From contig JAISOU010000077.1 in NCBI GenBank assembly GCA_031275395.1, forward strand, positions 1 through 22,680: DNA of 22,680 nt, given 5' to 3'. This DNA is from Helicobacteraceae bacterium (GTDB lineage: Bacteria > Campylobacterota > Campylobacteria > Campylobacterales > SZUA-545). Of this stretch, positions 7,653 through 14,357 are shown piece by piece. Position numbers and translations under genes: made by a program. The notes beneath the pieces were generated by a model that saw only the letters and a program-made list of their open reading frames with translations, made no database searches and was not told the origin of the DNA. Numbering within the stretch: the stretch's first letter is position 1; each line of letters opens with the position of its first letter.

Positions 7653-8420
7653 ATGAACGCAGTACTTGAAGCGCGCAACTTAACCTTGCGCTATCAAAAC
7701 GATCTTGTCTTTTCAAACCTCTCTTTTACGATTAAACCGCGCGAGATTGTAGCGTTGATAGGCAAATCCGGTTGCGGGAAATCTTCGCTTTTAAGCGTGG
7801 CGGGCGCGTTGATCAAACCTAGCGAGGGCGAAATGCTGTTTCAAGGCAAACCTTTGAACGCCCCGTCGCCAAAAATTGCGACCGTGTTTCAGGAACCTAG
7901 CCTATTGCCGTGGCTAAGCGTAGAGCGTAACGTGTCGTTAGCGTTGGAATTAAAGAGTATGAGAGCGCCAAAAAGCGAACGCAAGAAGCGGACGGCGGAG
8001 GCGCTAAGCGAAGTCGATCTGTCGGGCGCGGCGAAAAAGTTTCCGCGCGAGCTTAGCGGCGGTATGGCGCAACGAGCGGCGCTGGCGCGAGCGCTGGCAA
8101 GACGCGCCGAACTTGCGTTGCTAGACGAACCGTTTTCGGCGCTGGACGCGATCACGCGCAAAGCGTGCCAAAAGCTACTAAAAAACCTGATACGCGCCCA
8201 CGAATCAAGCGCGCTGATTGTAACGCACGATATAGACGAAGCGTTATCGCTTTCCGATCGGACGTTGCTGATGCGGCGCGAAGCTAACGACTACGGCGCT
8301 CTTGAGGAGTGGGATATTAACGCGAGATTGACGACAAACAACGTTGAACGCGATAGGCGCGCAAGGTTTGAGTATATCGATTTAAGAGAGGAAATTAGCT
8401 TCAGGCTGGAGCAAAATTGA
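7653..8420 (+). CDS. ABC transporter ATP-binding protein, nitrate/taurine-type
   Basis: A 255-residue cytoplasmic ATPase that would energise import by the permease encoded two genes downstream. It contains Walker A GKSGCGKS (37-44), the Q-loop Gln80 (VFQEPSLLPWLSV), the signature LSGGMAQ (134-140), Walker B LALLDEP with Glu159, and the switch His192 (IVTHDIDEAL). The motif spacing and the PWLSVERNV Q-loop are typical of the NitT/TauT (nitrate, sulfonate, bicarbonate) importer family. It is separated from the binding-protein gene by 116 bases that hold a second promoter, so it may be expressed partly on its own. Substrate specificity cannot be read from the ATPase. Confidence 0.88.
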   Translation: MNAVLEARNLTLRYQNDLVFSNLSFTIKPREIVALIGKSGCGKSSLLSVAGALIKPSEGEMLFQGKPLNAPSPKIATVFQEPSLLPWLSVERNVSLALELKSMRAPKSERKKRTAEALSEVDLSGAAKKFPRELSGGMAQRAALARALARRAELALLDEPFSALDAITRKACQKLLKNLIRAHESSALIVTHDIDEALSLSDRTLLMRREANDYGALEEWDINARLTTNNVERDRRARFEYIDLREEISFRLEQN

Positions 8421-8460
8421 GATTGTCAAGCGCGATAAACGCTCTAATCGCTAGTAACGC

Positions 8461-8498
8461 AATCAAAAAATTTGATTCTTAAGCAATTAAAATATAGT
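8461..8498 (+). promoter_or_regulatory. Internal promoter with perfect palindrome before the binding-protein gene
   Basis: A perfect inverted repeat AATCAAA/TTTGATT with a 3-base spacer (8461-8477) has its right arm over a possible -35 (TTGATT, 8472-8477). TATAGT (8493-8498) follows after 15 bases as -10. This reads as a regulated promoter for the binding protein, permease and CooS-like genes, with the dyad as candidate operator. The cognate regulator is not in the window. Confidence 0.45.
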
Positions 8499-8536
8499 AT
8501 CTCGCTTCACAATATCAACATTATTTGGAGGTTGCT

Positions 8537-9721
8537 ATGCCATTTTTTCCTGATGTGTCAAGACGAGAGTTTTTGAAATTATCCGCGCTTTTAACGGGCG
8601 CGATTGCCGTTCCGCAGATAGCGAACGCGGCTGGTAAAGAAGCGGATCCAGCCGTAAAAATTGGCTATCTGCCAATCACGGACGGATCGCCTCTGCTTAT
8701 AGCGCACGCCAACAAGCTTTTTGAAGCCGAAGGTTTGATCGCCGAAAAACCGCGACTGTTTCGGTCGTGGTCGCAGATTGCGGAAGCGTTTATGGCTGGG
8801 CAGATCAATGTCGCGCATCTGCTTTCGCCTATTACCGTTTGGGCGCGATACGGATCGAAGTTTCCAGCGCGAATCACCGCGTGGAATCATATGGCGGGAT
8901 CGGCGCTAACCGTAGCCAACGAAATCGACTCCGTTAAAGAGCTTGGCGGCAAAAAGGTGGCGATACCCTTTTGGTATTCCATTCACAACGTTGTTTTACA
9001 GATGATCTTGCGTAAAGAAGGGCTGAAAATTGTTACCGCGCCAAAAGATAAGCTCGCCGAAGACGAGGTTGCGCTAATTGTAATGGCACCCGCCGATATG
9101 GGTCCAGCTTTAGCGCAAAAGTCGATTGCGGGCTTTATCGTAGCCGAACCGTTCAACGCCGCCGCGGAGCTAAAAGGTATAGGCAAGATTGCCCGTTTTA
9201 CAAGCGACGTGTGGAACAATCACGCTTGTTGCGTCGTTTTCCAACATCAAAAAGACCTCGACGAACGCCCGCAGTGGTCGCAAAAGGTGATAAACGCGAT
9301 CGTTAAGGCGCAGTTTTGGATGCGCGATCACAGAAGCGAAACGGCGGCGATCTTAGCCGAAGACGGCGCGAATAAATACACGCCTTTTCCAAAAGCGACG
9401 CTAGATCGCGTTTTATCGCCAAACGCCGATCTTGATAAACTCTATGCCAAAAGCGGCGCGAATATCCACAAAAATTGGAACAATACGCGCATAGATTTTC
9501 AGCCCTATCCGTTTCCCTCTTACACAAAGGCGTTAATCAAAGCTTTGCGCGAAACCAAAGTGGAAGGCGCCAACGAGTTTCTAAAAGACCTCGATCCCGA
9601 TTTTGTAGCGGGCGATTTGGTGGACGCGCGATTTACGCGCAAAGCCATAGAATCTCTGGGCGGGCTGAAAGCCTTTGGAATCAAAGACGGTTGGGAGCGC
9701 GAGGAAGCGATTGAAGCCTAA
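8537..9721 (+). CDS. Tat-exported NrtA/CmpA-like substrate-binding protein
   Basis: A 394-residue periplasmic solute-binding protein. The N-terminus carries a textbook twin-arginine signal (S8-R9-R10-E-F-L-K14), a hydrophobic stretch and an Ala-Asn-Ala cleavage site around residue 31. Export in folded form is therefore predicted. The mature part opens with KIGYLPITDGSPLLIA, the hallmark start of the NrtA/CmpA (nitrate, bicarbonate) branch of NitT/TauT binding proteins. GKKVAIPFWYSIHN and an unusual WNNHACC segment follow. GGAGG six bases before the ATG at 8537 fixes the start; an upstream in-frame TTG at 8525 is rejected. It is followed by the permease in an 11-base overlap. The bound ligand is unknown; nitrate, bicarbonate or another small anion are family precedents. 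Confidence 0.85.
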   Translation: MPFFPDVSRREFLKLSALLTGAIAVPQIANAAGKEADPAVKIGYLPITDGSPLLIAHANKLFEAEGLIAEKPRLFRSWSQIAEAFMAGQINVAHLLSPITVWARYGSKFPARITAWNHMAGSALTVANEIDSVKELGGKKVAIPFWYSIHNVVLQMILRKEGLKIVTAPKDKLAEDEVALIVMAPADMGPALAQKSIAGFIVAEPFNAAAELKGIGKIARFTSDVWNNHACCVVFQHQKDLDERPQWSQKVINAIVKAQFWMRDHRSETAAILAEDGANKYTPFPKATLDRVLSPNADLDKLYAKSGANIHKNWNNTRIDFQPYPFPSYTKALIKALRETKVEGANEFLKDLDPDFVAGDLVDARFTRKAIESLGGLKAFGIKDGWEREEAIEA

Positions 9722-10469
9722 CGCGCTTAAGTATTTGTCGCCGTTGCTTGGCTTGGCGATCTTCTTTATAGCGTGGCATATCCTGATCGCGCTCATACGC
9801 GACGATACGCCGATGGCCGGCTATTTCGCGCCAATTGAAGCGCTGAAGGCGGCGGCAAATCTAGCGACAAACGAGGCGATCTGGCTTCATACGCTCGATA
9901 GTCTGCGGCGGGTTTTCACGGCGCTGTTTTTTGCGCTAATCATAGGAACGCCGATTGGTCTGGCGCTCGGCGTTTCTCGGCGCTTTGAGCAAAGCGTCAA
10001 TCTACTTTTTCAGTTTTTGCGTATGATCAGTCCGCTTTCGTGGATGCCCGTGGCGGTGATCGCGCTTGGAGTAGGCGACGCGCCGGTGTATTTCTTGCTC
10101 GCTTTCGCCGGCTCATGGTCGATCATTCTAAACGCGGCGGGCGGGGTAAAAGCTATCGATCCAAAATGGTTGCGTCTTGCCAAAAGCCTTTCCGCTACAA
10201 AAACAGAGGTTTTGCTACGAATCATTTTACCCGCGATCGTGGATCATACGCTAATTGGCGTTCGTCTTGCAATTGGGATAATTTGGATCGTGTTAGTTCC
10301 CGCAGAAATGCTCGGAGTACAGGCGGGGCTCGGGTATTTTATCCTCGATTGCCGCGATCGTATGGATTATAGTCAGCTTGTAGCCGCGATCTTGTGGATT
10401 GGCGTTTTGGGCGCGATCTTGGATTTTGCGGCGCGATTTTTAAGACGACAATGGCAAGGGAAACGTTAA
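9711..10469 (+). CDS. ABC transporter permease, nitrate/taurine-type
   Basis: A 252-residue inner-membrane protein with about six hydrophobic segments, the size and layout of NitT/TauT permeases (BPD_transp_1 fold). The cytoplasmic EAA-like loop that contacts the ATPase is visible as KWLRLAKSLSATKTEVLLRI followed by ILP. I chose the TTG at 9711, preceded by GAGGAAG at a good distance. It overlaps the binding-protein end by 11 bases, implying translational coupling. An upstream TTG at 9675 would add a non-hydrophobic extension and has no ribosome site. The stop codon overlaps the next ATG (TAATG), so the importer and the CooS-like enzyme form one translation unit. Confidence 0.85.
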   Translation: MKPNALKYLSPLLGLAIFFIAWHILIALIRDDTPMAGYFAPIEALKAAANLATNEAIWLHTLDSLRRVFTALFFALIIGTPIGLALGVSRRFEQSVNLLFQFLRMISPLSWMPVAVIALGVGDAPVYFLLAFAGSWSIILNAAGGVKAIDPKWLRLAKSLSATKTEVLLRIILPAIVDHTLIGVRLAIGIIWIVLVPAEMLGVQAGLGYFILDCRDRMDYSQLVAAILWIGVLGAILDFAARFLRRQWQGKR

Positions 10470-12418
10470 TGAACGGACATAGTCATCACGACAATCCAAA
10501 CGACTATGCGGAGGCGATCGCCGCGTATAAAAAGAGCTTTCCAAGCGCGCGCGAGGTTAGAAGCCAAACGCCCGATCCCGCCACGCGCGAAATGCTGGAG
10601 TTTTTCGCCGCGAACAATCTGCAAACGCCTTTTGATCGCTTCGATACGCAAAAACCGCATTGTAGTTTTGGTTTGGCGGGCGTGTGTTGCAAAATATGCG
10701 TGATGGGCCCGTGTAAAATCACCGCCAAAGCTCCAAAAGGCGCGTGCGGCGCAGACGCCGATCTGATTGTCGCTCGAAACCTATTGAGAACAATTGCGGC
10801 GGGCGTTGCGGCTCACGGCGCGCGCGGACGCGAAGTTATGATCGCATTGAAAGCGGCGGCGCAAGGCAAACTAGATATGCCGATCGCCTCGCCGCAAAAG
10901 GTTTTAGCGTCTTCAAAAGCGCTTGGAATCGCCGTTGAAGGGCGTAATATAAACGAGATCGCAAACGATCTAGCCGATCTGTTGCTCGAAGATTTGTCAA
11001 GGACGTTGCCTAGCGACCACAAAACGATTAAAGCTTTTGCCGCCAAAGAACGCGTCGAGCTATGGGAAAAGCTGGATATACTGCCCATAGGCGCCATGCA
11101 CGAAGTTTTTGAGGCGTTTCACCGCACAAGCACGGGTACGGACGGCGATTGGCGCAATGTGATGAAGCAGTTTTTGCGTTGCGCTTTGGCGTTTTCGTGG
11201 AGTAGCGTTTTGGGCAGTTCAATCGCTATGGATTCGCTCTTTGGTCTGCCAAAACGCGGCGAAATGAAATGCAATCTGGGCGCGTTAAAAGAAGGCTTCG
11301 TGAATATCGCCGTTCATGGACATTCGCCCGTGCTGGTAAGCGCGATCGTACAGGCTGGTCAAAGCGAGAAATGGCAAACAAAAGCGCGCGAATTAGGCGC
11401 AAACGGCATACAGTTTTACGGCGTTTGCTGTTCTGGATTAAGCGCGATGTATCGCTACGGCGGCGTGATACCGCTTAGCAACGCCGTAGGAGCGGAGCTT
11501 GTGGTCGGTACGGGCGCGCTAGATCTGTGGGTAGCGGACGTACAGGACGTGTTTCCTACGATTATGGAGGTTGCGAATTGTTTCAAAACCGTTGTGGTTA
11601 CTACGAGCGATTCGGCGCGACTGCCGGGCGCCGAATTTTATGGCTTTGATCGCCATCATAGCAATCTGAGCGAAGCCAAAGCGCTGGCGGATAAAATTAT
11701 CGCGCGCTCGATCAAGAGCTACGAAAATCGCAGAAACATTCCGCGCCATATTCCAAACTATGAGATTAGCGCGGAAATAGGTTTTAGCGTGGAGAGCATA
11801 GCGCAAGAAGTTGGTTTGGAGCGGATTGTCGCGGCGCTTAAAAGCGGCGATATTATCGGCGTGGTTAATCTGGTTGGCTGTAGCAATCCGCGCGTAATCT
11901 ACGAAAAGGCGGCGTTGCAAACCGCTTGCGAACTGATAAAACGCAACGCGCTGGTATTGACAAACGGTTGCGCCTCGTTTGTTTTGATGAAAGCCGGTTT
12001 ATGCGCCGTAAAAGGAGCGCAAATGGCTGGCGAAGGATTACAAAAGTTTCTCGCGGGCAAACTGCCGCCGATCTGGCACTTTGGCGAATGTCTGGACAAC
12101 GCCCGCGCTTCGGCGCTTTTCAAGGCGCTCGCCGCGCTCGCTGATAAGCCGATCAAAGATATGCCGTTTGCCTTTGCAAGCCCTGAGTGGTCAAACGAAA
12201 AAGGTTTAGGCGCTTCAAGCGCGTTTAGGGTTTTAGGAATGAACTCCTATCACTGCGTATATCCGCCCGTTCAAGGTTCAAGCGCGGTTTCCGATTGGCT
12301 CTATCGCGAAAGCGGCGAAACGCTTGGCGGCGTAATGCGGGTAAATCTCGATCCGATCGCGCTGGCGGAAGAAATTGCGCTTGATCTGAAAACAAAACGC
12401 GCCAACGCTTTTGTATAA
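10469..12418 (+). CDS. CooS-like protein with an altered C-cluster site (deviant CO dehydrogenase family)
   Basis: A 649-residue member of the Ni,Fe-CO dehydrogenase catalytic family, recognised by comparison from memory with CooS-II of Carboxydothermus hydrogenoformans. D-cluster C65 and C73, and B-cluster C74, C77, C82 and C93, are all present. Of the C-cluster ligands, His283 (AVHGHSP), Cys321 (GVCCSG), Cys471 (VGCSN), Cys501 (TNGCAS) and Cys541 (FGECLDN) are kept. The ligand equivalent to Cys333 is Asp360 (VADVQDVFP, codon GAC at 11546-11548) in an ungapped region. The catalytic base equivalent His116 and Lys578 are kept, but the three following relay histidines read Arg119, Glu122 and Ile125. 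Canonical CO oxidation is therefore doubtful; a remodelled Fe/S/O cluster is the better inference. No cooF, cooC or acs genes are near. The ATG at 10469 follows AAGGGA; an in-frame ATG at 10451 and GTG at 10394 lie inside the permease gene. Confidence 0.85.
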   Translation: MNGHSHHDNPNDYAEAIAAYKKSFPSAREVRSQTPDPATREMLEFFAANNLQTPFDRFDTQKPHCSFGLAGVCCKICVMGPCKITAKAPKGACGADADLIVARNLLRTIAAGVAAHGARGREVMIALKAAAQGKLDMPIASPQKVLASSKALGIAVEGRNINEIANDLADLLLEDLSRTLPSDHKTIKAFAAKERVELWEKLDILPIGAMHEVFEAFHRTSTGTDGDWRNVMKQFLRCALAFSWSSVLGSSIAMDSLFGLPKRGEMKCNLGALKEGFVNIAVHGHSPVLVSAIVQAGQSEKWQTKARELGANGIQFYGVCCSGLSAMYRYGGVIPLSNAVGAELVVGTGALDLWVADVQDVFPTIMEVANCFKTVVVTTSDSARLPGAEFYGFDRHHSNLSEAKALADKIIARSIKSYENRRNIPRHIPNYEISAEIGFSVESIAQEVGLERIVAALKSGDIIGVVNLVGCSNPRVIYEKAALQTACELIKRNALVLTNGCASFVLMKAGLCAVKGAQMAGEGLQKFLAGKLPPIWHFGECLDNARASALFKALAALADKPIKDMPFAFASPEWSNEKGLGASSAFRVLGMNSYHCVYPPVQGSSAVSDWLYRESGETLGGVMRVNLDPIALAEEIALDLKTKRANAFV

Positions 12419-12434
12419 AATACGACGAGAGTAC

Positions 12435-12480
12435 CGCCTGTTTTAGTTTGGCGCGCATTGAGAACAGGCGACATTTTATT
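12435..12480 (+). terminator. Possible terminator after the CooS-like gene
   Basis: CGCCTGTT (12435-12442) and AACAGGCG (12463-12470) form a perfect 8-bp stem with a 20-base loop, followed by ATTTTATTT. The long loop makes this a weak call. The rest of 12481-12667 shows nothing I can support. Confidence 0.35.
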
Positions 12481-12667
12481 TACCGTTGGATCGCTAAACG
12501 CCGAAACGATCGCGACAAGTCAAACCGCGCAAAAGCCAAAAACGCAACAAGAATTGTGGGGCGAGCTAAAAAAGATAAGTAGAACAACGCAAAAAACAAG
12601 AACATACGGGGCTAAACGGCGCGGTTTTGGCGAGCAAAGGGGGCGGCGCGAAAAACGCGGCGGTTAT

Positions 12668-12907
12668 TTATTTTGCTTGCATTTTGCGCCAATACGCGGC
12701 TTTCGCTTCGTCTTTTGGATAGCCTTTCAAATAGCCTTCGCTATAAATTATCTCTAACCATCTTTGCGATTTTTTGTAGCCGGCGCGAGCGGCTTTTTCA
12801 TACCAATAAACCGCTTCTTTTGGATCGTATATGAAATAATCGTAAAATGGGGTAATTCGCACAGAGTCGCCAAACTCAAGCGAGTAATAAAATCCTAATT
12901 TGTCCAT
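12668..12907 (-). pseudogene. Severed C-terminal Sel1-repeat part of the upstream gene
   Basis: This 79-codon frame contains two Sel1-type repeats (MDKLGFYYSLEFG, AVYWYEKAARAGYKKSQRW, AAYWRKMQAK). It lies in exactly the same frame as the gene ending at 12923 and is separated from it only by TAG and the codons for GNLAA. Across the stop the text reads AAL, stop, GNLAAMDKLGF. The Sel1 consensus expects AA-x-Q-G-N-x-x-A-M-x-x-L-G at that place, so CAG to TAG is the likely change. It has no ribosome site of its own. Treat it as the lost C-terminus of one gene spanning 12668-13801. Confidence 0.65.
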
Positions 12908-12922
12908 TGCCGCTAAATTGCC

Positions 12923-13801
12923 CTACAAAGCGGCGAGCATAATATATTTTTCGTAAGAGCGTTTTATCGGCATATCAATATCCAAGTAAAAACGCTCTAA
13001 TTCGCTTGCGTCGGCAAAGGCGGTTTTTATTTTTGCAAGCTCTTTATCGCTAAGATCAGCCATAAAAACGGGTTCGCCCTCGTCGCCTTTTACGCGAATG
13101 GTAAAGCGCCCCGTTTTATCGCCGTTAAGAAACAAATCGTATTTATCGCTAAGCCGATCGTAAATAATTCCGCTTCGCCTCTCGTTAAGCTCTTTGCTTA
13201 CGGCGTCAAACGGGCTGTATCTAAACTTTTCCGCGAGCGCTAGCGAAGCCGCTCCGCAACCTTGCAATGACGATTGCGCCAATAGCCATAAAGATTGCGA
13301 TTCATATATAGGATAATCCGCGTTTTCAGGCTCTAAATTATGATCGGTCAAAAACGCGCCTAGTAACAACTGCGCTTCTTTGTCGCCACGATCGGCAATA
13401 GGTTTTAGAACTTCGGCAAGCGCTTTAAGCCCTTCTCTATTGTCGCGATCGTCGGCGACTATATTAAAATGAGAGAAGATTATTACCACAGTTTTTTCAG
13501 AAAGCGTCGGCGCTCTTTTTAGCGCGACAGAGCTATATTCTTTCGCTTTTTTCTCGTCGCCGACATATCTGTATAGCGATGACGCGAGAGCGGGAGCGAG
13601 ATAATCGTTTGCGTCGGCTTTCGCGGTTTTTTCCGCAAGCGCGATCGCCTCTTTAATTTTATCGGCTCGCAAAAAGCGTCCAATCTCTTTCATAACGGGT
13701 TCGCGCCGCGACATAGCGTTTTTAATTCTCTCAAATTCAACTTCAAGTCCGCTTTCGCATAGACCGCTAAAGGCAAACGAAACCAACGCCAATAAACGCA
13801 T
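12923..13801 (-). CDS. Secreted helical-repeat (TPR/Sel1-like) protein, truncated by an in-frame TAG
   Basis: A 292-residue product with a Sec signal peptide (MRLLALVSFAFSGLCESG). It is followed by helical repeats such as IKEAIALAEKTAKADANDYL and ALASSLYRYVGDEKKAKEYS, which suggest a periplasmic scaffold or stress-related protein; no specific function is recognised. The ATG is preceded by AAAGGAG and a TATAAT box. The frame ends at TAG 12923-12925, but the same frame continues without shift into Sel1 repeats down to 12668, giving about 378 residues if read through. The product is therefore probably a broken form. It lies convergent to the CooS-like gene and next to another decayed gene. Confidence 0.7.
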   Translation of the reverse strand: MRLLALVSFAFSGLCESGLEVEFERIKNAMSRREPVMKEIGRFLRADKIKEAIALAEKTAKADANDYLAPALASSLYRYVGDEKKAKEYSSVALKRAPTLSEKTVVIIFSHFNIVADDRDNREGLKALAEVLKPIADRGDKEAQLLLGAFLTDHNLEPENADYPIYESQSLWLLAQSSLQGCGAASLALAEKFRYSPFDAVSKELNERRSGIIYDRLSDKYDLFLNGDKTGRFTIRVKGDEGEPVFMADLSDKELAKIKTAFADASELERFYLDIDMPIKRSYEKYIMLAAL

Positions 13802-13822
13802 TTCAAAACTCCTTTGGCAAAA

Positions 13823-13828
13823 ATTATA
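13823..13828 (-). promoter_or_regulatory. -10 box of the interrupted Sel1 gene
   Basis: A perfect TATAAT on the minus strand, 21 bases before the ATG, with ribosome site AAAGGAG between them (13810-13816). The promoter and ribosome site still look intact, so the break in the gene may be recent. Confidence 0.5.
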
Positions 13829-13863
13829 CTACGGCTTGAACGGCGCGGCGCATATTTTACGTC

Positions 13864-14200
13864 CTAGGCGATAACTTTAACCGCGCCCGCCCGTCGTCTG
13901 CGTAAGTTCCGCGTCGTCGCGTTTGCCGTTTCCTTGTAAATATAGTCTTGCGCCAAACGATCAAGCCCTTAGATCGCGTCGTATTTGGGGTCGATCCTAG
14001 CCGCAATCGCCAAAAAGTCGTAGCGATCGTTTCGCCGCCGCTTGTCGTTACTTTTTTCGCGTTTGGATCGATTGCGTTCGCCTTTTGTTTGATCCGCTTC
14101 GTTGTTCGTCTTGGGATAATCCGCGCCGATTACGCCGCCCGCGATCAAGGTAAAGACGGGTTGGTAGAGATAAACTTGCCTTTGGAGCGCCCCGTTTAAA
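13864..14200 (-). pseudogene. Remnant of a sulfide:quinone oxidoreductase-like flavoprotein gene
   Basis: On the minus strand one frame reads VYLYQPVFTLIAGGVIGADY, then a degraded polar stretch, then YDFLAIAARIDPKYDAI, a TAA at 13971-13969, and in the same frame GLDRLAQDYIYKETANATT down to a TAG at 13866-13864. The pattern YQPxFTLIxGG and YDxLxxAxGIxxxxDxIxGL is the signature layout of sulfide:quinone reductases and related type II flavoproteins. The stop sits where the family has Glu (GAA to TAA). The FAD-binding N-terminus and the whole C-terminal half are missing. It explains most of the 556-base stretch before the efflux operon. The alternative is a related NADH dehydrogenase-2 fold. Confidence 0.5.
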
Positions 14201-14280
14201 TTGCGTTTAAAAAACGAATAAATAATTTGATCGTTGCGGGACGTATTTTTAGGCTTGGTTTAATGATAATTTAAGGTTTG

Positions 14281-14329
14281 AGAGCGCTATAATTTGCGCT
14301 CTTCATTAGTGTAACGAGCATTACGCTAA
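14281..14329 (+). promoter_or_regulatory. Promoter and two operator-like dyads of the RND efflux operon
   Basis: TATAAT (14288-14293) is the likely -10. It is enclosed by a perfect 7-bp inverted repeat, AGAGCGC (14281-14287) and GCGCTCT (14296-14302). Just downstream TTAGTGTAA (14306-14314) and TTACGCTAA (14321-14329) form a second dyad with eight of nine pairs and a 6-base spacer. Its core TGTAA-N6-TTAC resembles the CmeR box of Campylobacter jejuni (TGTAA-N6-TTACA, from memory). A TetR-type repressor binding here would block transcription. No regulator gene is in the window. Confidence 0.55.
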
Positions 14330-14357
14330 ATTTTCGTAATTGTAAAGGAAAGTTCAG

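Noticed and set aside
8461-8477. FNR/CRP-type box at the internal promoter
   Set aside because: The arms are in the opposite order (ATCAA then TTGAT) to the FNR consensus TTGAT-N4-ATCAA.
10394-10468. Longer N-terminus for the CooS-like protein starting at GTG 10394
   Set aside because: It would lie entirely inside the permease gene, with no ribosome site; the ATG at 10469 has AAGGGA upstream and forms a TAATG joint.
10469-12418. Ordinary energy-conserving CO dehydrogenase
   Set aside because: A C-cluster cysteine and the histidine relay are replaced and no cooF, cooC, hydrogenase or acs genes are present.
12458-12757. Open frame on the + strand after the CooS-like gene
   Set aside because: Basic, low-complexity translation without family features, and it runs antisense into the Sel1-repeat coding region.
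13948-14199. Open frame on the + strand before the efflux operon
   Set aside because: It is the antisense shadow of the SQR-like remnant, whose minus-strand frame shows real family motifs.
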